Part shown: positions 61,290 to 64,000 of the stretch, in pieces | How the letters are laid out: the number at the start of each line of letters is the position of its first letter | How positions within the stretch are numbered: the stretch's first letter is position 1 | Assembly (NCBI RefSeq): GCF_014084105.1 | Contig: NZ_CP048289.1 | Location: 9,266,053 to 9,330,052 of the forward strand | Length of the DNA stretch: 64,000 nt | Direction of reading: 5' to 3' | Source of the DNA: Streptacidiphilus sp. P02-A3a | Lineage (GTDB): Bacteria; Actinomycetota; Actinomycetes; Streptomycetales; Streptomycetaceae | Program-made: the position numbers and the translations under genes | Notes under the pieces: model-generated | The model's input: only the letters and a program-made list of their open reading frames with translations | Told to the model about the DNA's origin: nothing | Database searches by the model: none

Positions 61290-62525
61290 CTAGGACTTCT
61301 TCTTGGGACGCTGGCCTGCCGGCTGCGGGCTGCGCTTCCCCGGCTGGTTGGCGCGCTTGGGCTGGCCGCTCTGGCCGGGCTCCGTGCTGGGGGTGACCGC
61401 CCGGCCACGGGCCTGCTGCGGCGTGGTCCGCTGCTGCTTGGACTGCTGCGGCTTGGCCTTCGACTGCGGCTTGGCGGCCGACTCGGCGTCGGAGACGTCC
61501 GGGGTCTCCTCGGCGGCCCGCACCACGGCGTCCGCGGGCGCCGTTCCGGCCTGGCCGCCGCCGCTCTGGCGCTGGGACTTGGTCTGCCGCTTGGGCTGCT
61601 GCCGCCGGACCGGAGCGGTGTCCTCGACGACCGCCTCGGCCGGAGCCGCCTCTCCGCCCTTCACCAGCGAAGCGAGCCCGGCCTTGACCGGGGTGCCGTC
61701 CGCGTTGAGCTTGCCCTGGGACTTCAGCCGCTCCAGGCGGGCCTTGTGCGCGACCGAACCGGGGGTCGGGTTCTGGTGGATGATCACGAACTGCTGGCCG
61801 AGGGTCCACAGGTTGGTGGTGACCATGTAGACCAGCACACCGACCGGCATGTTGATGCCGAAGAAGATGTAGATGATCGGCAGCACGTACATCATCATCT
61901 TCTGCTGCTGCATGTACGGCGTCTTGACCGTGAGGTCGACGTTCTTCGTCATCATCATGCGCGTCATCAGGAACTGCGACGAGCACATGACCGCGATCAT
62001 GATGCCGGTGACGATCTTTACGCTGGTGTTCGAGTGCGAGGAGACGAAGGTCGCCGACAGCAGCGCGCCGAAGATGTGCGCCACGTGCGCGCTGGCCAGC
62101 ACCGAGCCGTGGATCGCGCCGACGGCCTGGTTGTCGGCCACCTTGCGGAGCACGCCGTACAGGGCCATGAAGAACGGCGACTGGATCAGCAGCGGCAGGC
62201 AGCTCCCGGCCGGGTTGACCCCGGCCTCCTTGTAGACCTTCATGGTCTCTTCGGAGAGCTTCTGCCGGTCGCCCTTGTAGCGCTCCTGGATGGCCTTCAG
62301 CCGCGGCTGCAGGGCCTGCATCGCGCGCATCGACTTGGTCTGCTTGATCGTCAACGGGATCATGCAGGCCCGGATGACCACCGTCAGCGTGACGATGGAC
62401 AGGCCCCAGGCCCAACCACTGTCAGGCGCGAAGATCTGGCTGTACATCGCGTGGAACTGGACCACGATCCACGAGACAGCGGTGTACAGCGGACTTAGGA
62501 CGGAGTCGAGAAACCCCACGGTCAT
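61290..62525 (-). CDS. yidC: Membrane protein insertase YidC
   Basis: 411 residues from ATG 62525, overlapping the yidD stop (ATGA). Five or six helices: FLDSVLSPLYTAVSWIVVQF, GLSIVTLTVVIRACMIPLTI (positively charged groove Arg), MKVYKEAGVNPAGSCLPLLI and NMPVGVLVYMVTTNLW. The C-terminal 130 residues are Lys/Gln-rich and cytoplasmic, for ribosome contact. Confidence 0.96.
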   Translation of the reverse strand: MTVGFLDSVLSPLYTAVSWIVVQFHAMYSQIFAPDSGWAWGLSIVTLTVVIRACMIPLTIKQTKSMRAMQALQPRLKAIQERYKGDRQKLSEETMKVYKEAGVNPAGSCLPLLIQSPFFMALYGVLRKVADNQAVGAIHGSVLASAHVAHIFGALLSATFVSSHSNTSVKIVTGIMIAVMCSSQFLMTRMMMTKNVDLTVKTPYMQQQKMMMYVLPIIYIFFGINMPVGVLVYMVTTNLWTLGQQFVIIHQNPTPGSVAHKARLERLKSQGKLNADGTPVKAGLASLVKGGEAAPAEAVVEDTAPVRRQQPKRQTKSQRQSGGGQAGTAPADAVVRAAEETPDVSDAESAAKPQSKAKPQQSKQQRTTPQQARGRAVTPSTEPGQSGQPKRANQPGKRSPQPAGQRPKKKS

Positions 62526-62905
62526 GCTCCTTGAACGTTGGTCGAGGGAGCCGGCGCGTCGGCGCGACTCGAATTGTGGGGTCCCAGGTCCTCGGTGCCT
62601 CGGGACAGTAGCCTGCGCACCCACTGGTGCCAGACCGGGCGCTTGCGCGCGGGAACGTAGTCAAAGCCACCCGCGCTCCATGGATTGCAGCGCAGGATCC
62701 GCCACGCGGTGAGGACGGTGCCCTTGACCGCGCCGTGGACCTTGATTGCCTCGAACCCGTAGCGGGAACAGGACGGGTGGTAACGGCAAACCGGTCCCAG
62801 CAGCGGACTGATCGTCCACTGGTAGACCCGGATGAGCCCCATCAGCAGGTACTTACCTGCCAGGAGCGCAGCCAGGCCGGTGATCACCATCAGCAGGTAC
62901 GTCAC
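62522..62905 (-). CDS. yidD: Membrane protein insertion efficiency factor YidD
   Basis: 127 residues. N-terminal helix (YLLMVITGLAALLAGKYLLM), YQWTISPLLG and the conserved CRYHPSCSRYGFEAI and RILRCNPWSAGGFDYVP. C-terminal 35 residues disordered. Overlaps rnpA and yidC by four bases each. Confidence 0.96.
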   Translation of the reverse strand: MTYLLMVITGLAALLAGKYLLMGLIRVYQWTISPLLGPVCRYHPSCSRYGFEAIKVHGAVKGTVLTAWRILRCNPWSAGGFDYVPARKRPVWHQWVRRLLSRGTEDLGPHNSSRADAPAPSTNVQGA

Positions 62906-63384
62906 TGCCCTGCTCCCGTCGGCGAGGAGGCGGTACCGGTGCTCTGCGGCCGGTTGCCACGGGGCGCCGTCAACTTCCGCAACGCGGAGTCAAGATCGCG
63001 TTCCAGGTCCGCGTAGTCCGCCGCCCCGGCTGGGGGCAGCGCGCGTACCACTACCAGGCTACCTGCGGGCAGACTGGAGATACGGGCGGCTACCAGGTGA
63101 CGAAGCCGACGCTTTACACGGTTGCGGACCACTGCTGGTCCGACGGCTTTGCTGACGACAAAACCCGCACGCGCCGGGGAGGGTGCCTCCCCGGCGCCGT
63201 GCGGGTCTGGTGACGTCATTTCCGTGTTCGCGACAGGATCGACCGCACCGTGCGCCCCGCTGTCCGTGGCACCTCTGCTCTCGCTGAGGTGCACGACCAA
63301 CAGTGGGCGTCCGGCGCGGCGGCCCCGCCGCGTCGCGGTCGCGAAGTCCTGGCGCCGCCTCAGCCGATGTTCGGAGGGCAGCAC
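62902..63384 (-). CDS. rnpA: Ribonuclease P protein component
   Basis: 160 residues from GTG 63384. LPSEHRLRRRQDFATATRRG at the start, RNR motif VVRNRVKRRLRHLV, then LPAGSLVVVRALPPA. The middle insert (SESRGATDSGAHGAVDPVAN, about 35 residues) makes it longer than the usual 120. Cofactor of the RNA enzyme that trims tRNA 5' ends. Confidence 0.96.
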   Translation of the reverse strand: MLPSEHRLRRRQDFATATRRGRRAGRPLLVVHLSESRGATDSGAHGAVDPVANTEMTSPDPHGAGEAPSPARAGFVVSKAVGPAVVRNRVKRRLRHLVAARISSLPAGSLVVVRALPPAGAADYADLERDLDSALRKLTAPRGNRPQSTGTASSPTGAGQ

Positions 63385-63402
63385 GTCATGACCTGAGTGT
63401 GA

Positions 63403-63540
63403 TCAGGCGGACAGGCGAGCGCGACCCTTTTCGCGGCGAGCCGCGAGGATCGAACGGCCGGCACGGGTACGCATCCGCAGACGGAAGCCATGGGTCTTGG
63501 CGCGACGACGGTTGTTCGGCTGGAAGGTGCGCTTGCTCAC
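63403..63540 (-). CDS. rpmH: 50S ribosomal protein bL34
   Basis: 45 residues from GTG 63540: SKRTFQPNNRRRAKTHGFRL, then RMRTRAGRSILAARREKGRA. Divergent from dnaA across about 415 bp, the universal arrangement at the bacterial origin. 18 bp upstream of rnpA, so co-transcribed. Confidence 0.98.
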   Translation of the reverse strand: MSKRTFQPNNRRRAKTHGFRLRMRTRAGRSILAARREKGRARLSA

Positions 63541-63955
63541 GGGGGGACTCCAGGATGAATCGAAGGGTGGCGGGGCGTCGCCTGGCCGTCACCGTGCGTC
63601 CGCGCGATCCCCGAAACCGTTATGTACGGTGATCCACGACGCCCGTAGCTGCGCGCCTTGGTGTGCGGATATTCCGCGGGCATGCGGCAGCGGCCATCGA
63701 CAACTCGACCTCGTTACGGTACGTGGAAGAGGGCCAAGGGGTCAAACCAGCCTTTGGCAGCCACCGGTCCGCCGGTCCCGCACCGGGCCGTCCGGATGGT
63801 CTGCGACACTGCTTGTACACACCCTGTGGACAAGAACTTGAACGCAGGCGCTCTCGCTGACTACCGTTGGCAGACTCTCTGACCCCTTCCGTCCTCCGGC
63901 GACCCGCCCGGTCTTCCCCGCCACCCGCCCAGGTGGAACGAGAAAGCGTGCACCA
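63541..63955. promoter_or_regulatory. rpmH-dnaA intergenic region
   Basis: 415 bp without a credible gene; holds the divergent promoters of rpmH and dnaA. A perfect DnaA box (TTGTCCACA on the minus strand, 63825-63833) lies about 125 bp upstream of dnaA, fitting autoregulation. Confidence 0.75.
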
Positions 63956-64000
63956 GTGGCTGATACGAGCAGCGATCTTGCGACCGTCTGGGCGCGGGTC
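63956..64000 (+). CDS. dnaA: Replication initiator DnaA, first 15 codons
   Basis: GTG 63956 opens MADTSSDLATVWARV, the start of Streptomyces-type DnaA (domain I); the rest is beyond the right edge. Identity rests also on rpmH being divergent. The ribosome-binding site is weak (GAACGAGAAAG). Confidence 0.9.
   Translation, partial: MADTSSDLATVWARV

Noticed and set aside
1..64000. CRISPR arrays, tRNA or rRNA genes
   Set aside because: No regularly spaced direct repeats, no cloverleaf candidates and no rRNA sequence were seen.

Overview
The window is high-GC actinobacterial DNA from a Streptomyces-type (Streptomycetaceae) chromosome beside the replication origin. This rests on gene order (dnaB, MATE, rplI-rpsR-ssb-rpsF, femX, ino1, cca, murJ, sigM, trxB-trxA, cwlM, parB-parA, rsmG, jag, yidC, yidD, rnpA, rpmH, dnaA), on frequent GTG/TTG starts, on the actinobacterial parS 14-mer GTTTCACGTGAAAC and on the DnaA box TTGTCCACA. 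The genus (Streptomyces, Kitasatospora, Streptacidiphilus) cannot be fixed from the sequence alone.

Layout: (1) 1-4.9 kb holds an ABC exporter (ATPase plus two permeases, one cut by the window edge), divergent from a sensor kinase/response regulator pair. (2) 5.2-24.8 kb is an accessory island full of recombinases and lesions. It contains a zinc-finger serine recombinase with a frameshift, a four-gene tyrosine-recombinase module of Tn554-like layout, a small cluster with an Abi_C-type protein and a SMI1/KNR4 protein, and a Tn7-like transposon (tnsA-tnsB-tnsC-tniQ) whose right end lies about 9 bp beyond the dnaB stop codon. (3) 24.8-64 kb is intact core chromosome: replication, ribosomal proteins, peptidoglycan synthesis and its control, redox, chromosome segregation and membrane insertion, ending at the first codons of dnaA.

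The best-resolved structure is a Russian-doll insertion. tniQ is split by an IS21-family element (14888-20104, 5-bp target duplication CTGGG). The istA gene of that element is split by a second, different IS21-family element (15406-18326, duplication CCAGT). Removing each element plus one duplication copy restores continuous reading frames. tniQ also carries a one-base frameshift and an in-frame TAG, so the transposon has lost a functional TniQ while tnsA, tnsB and tnsC stay open. The inner element carries an extra, frameshifted passenger gene.

The core half carries nine perfect and two degenerate parS sites between 41.5 and 59.9 kb, several at the tips of long perfect palindromes that probably also act as terminators. 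A cluster of DnaA-box-like 9-mers lies between dnaB and the MATE gene. The murJ, pseudokinase, sigM/anti-sigma, trxBA, cwlM and parAB neighbourhood matches the mycobacterial arrangement in which pseudokinase, FHA and CwlM proteins control lipid II export and precursor synthesis.
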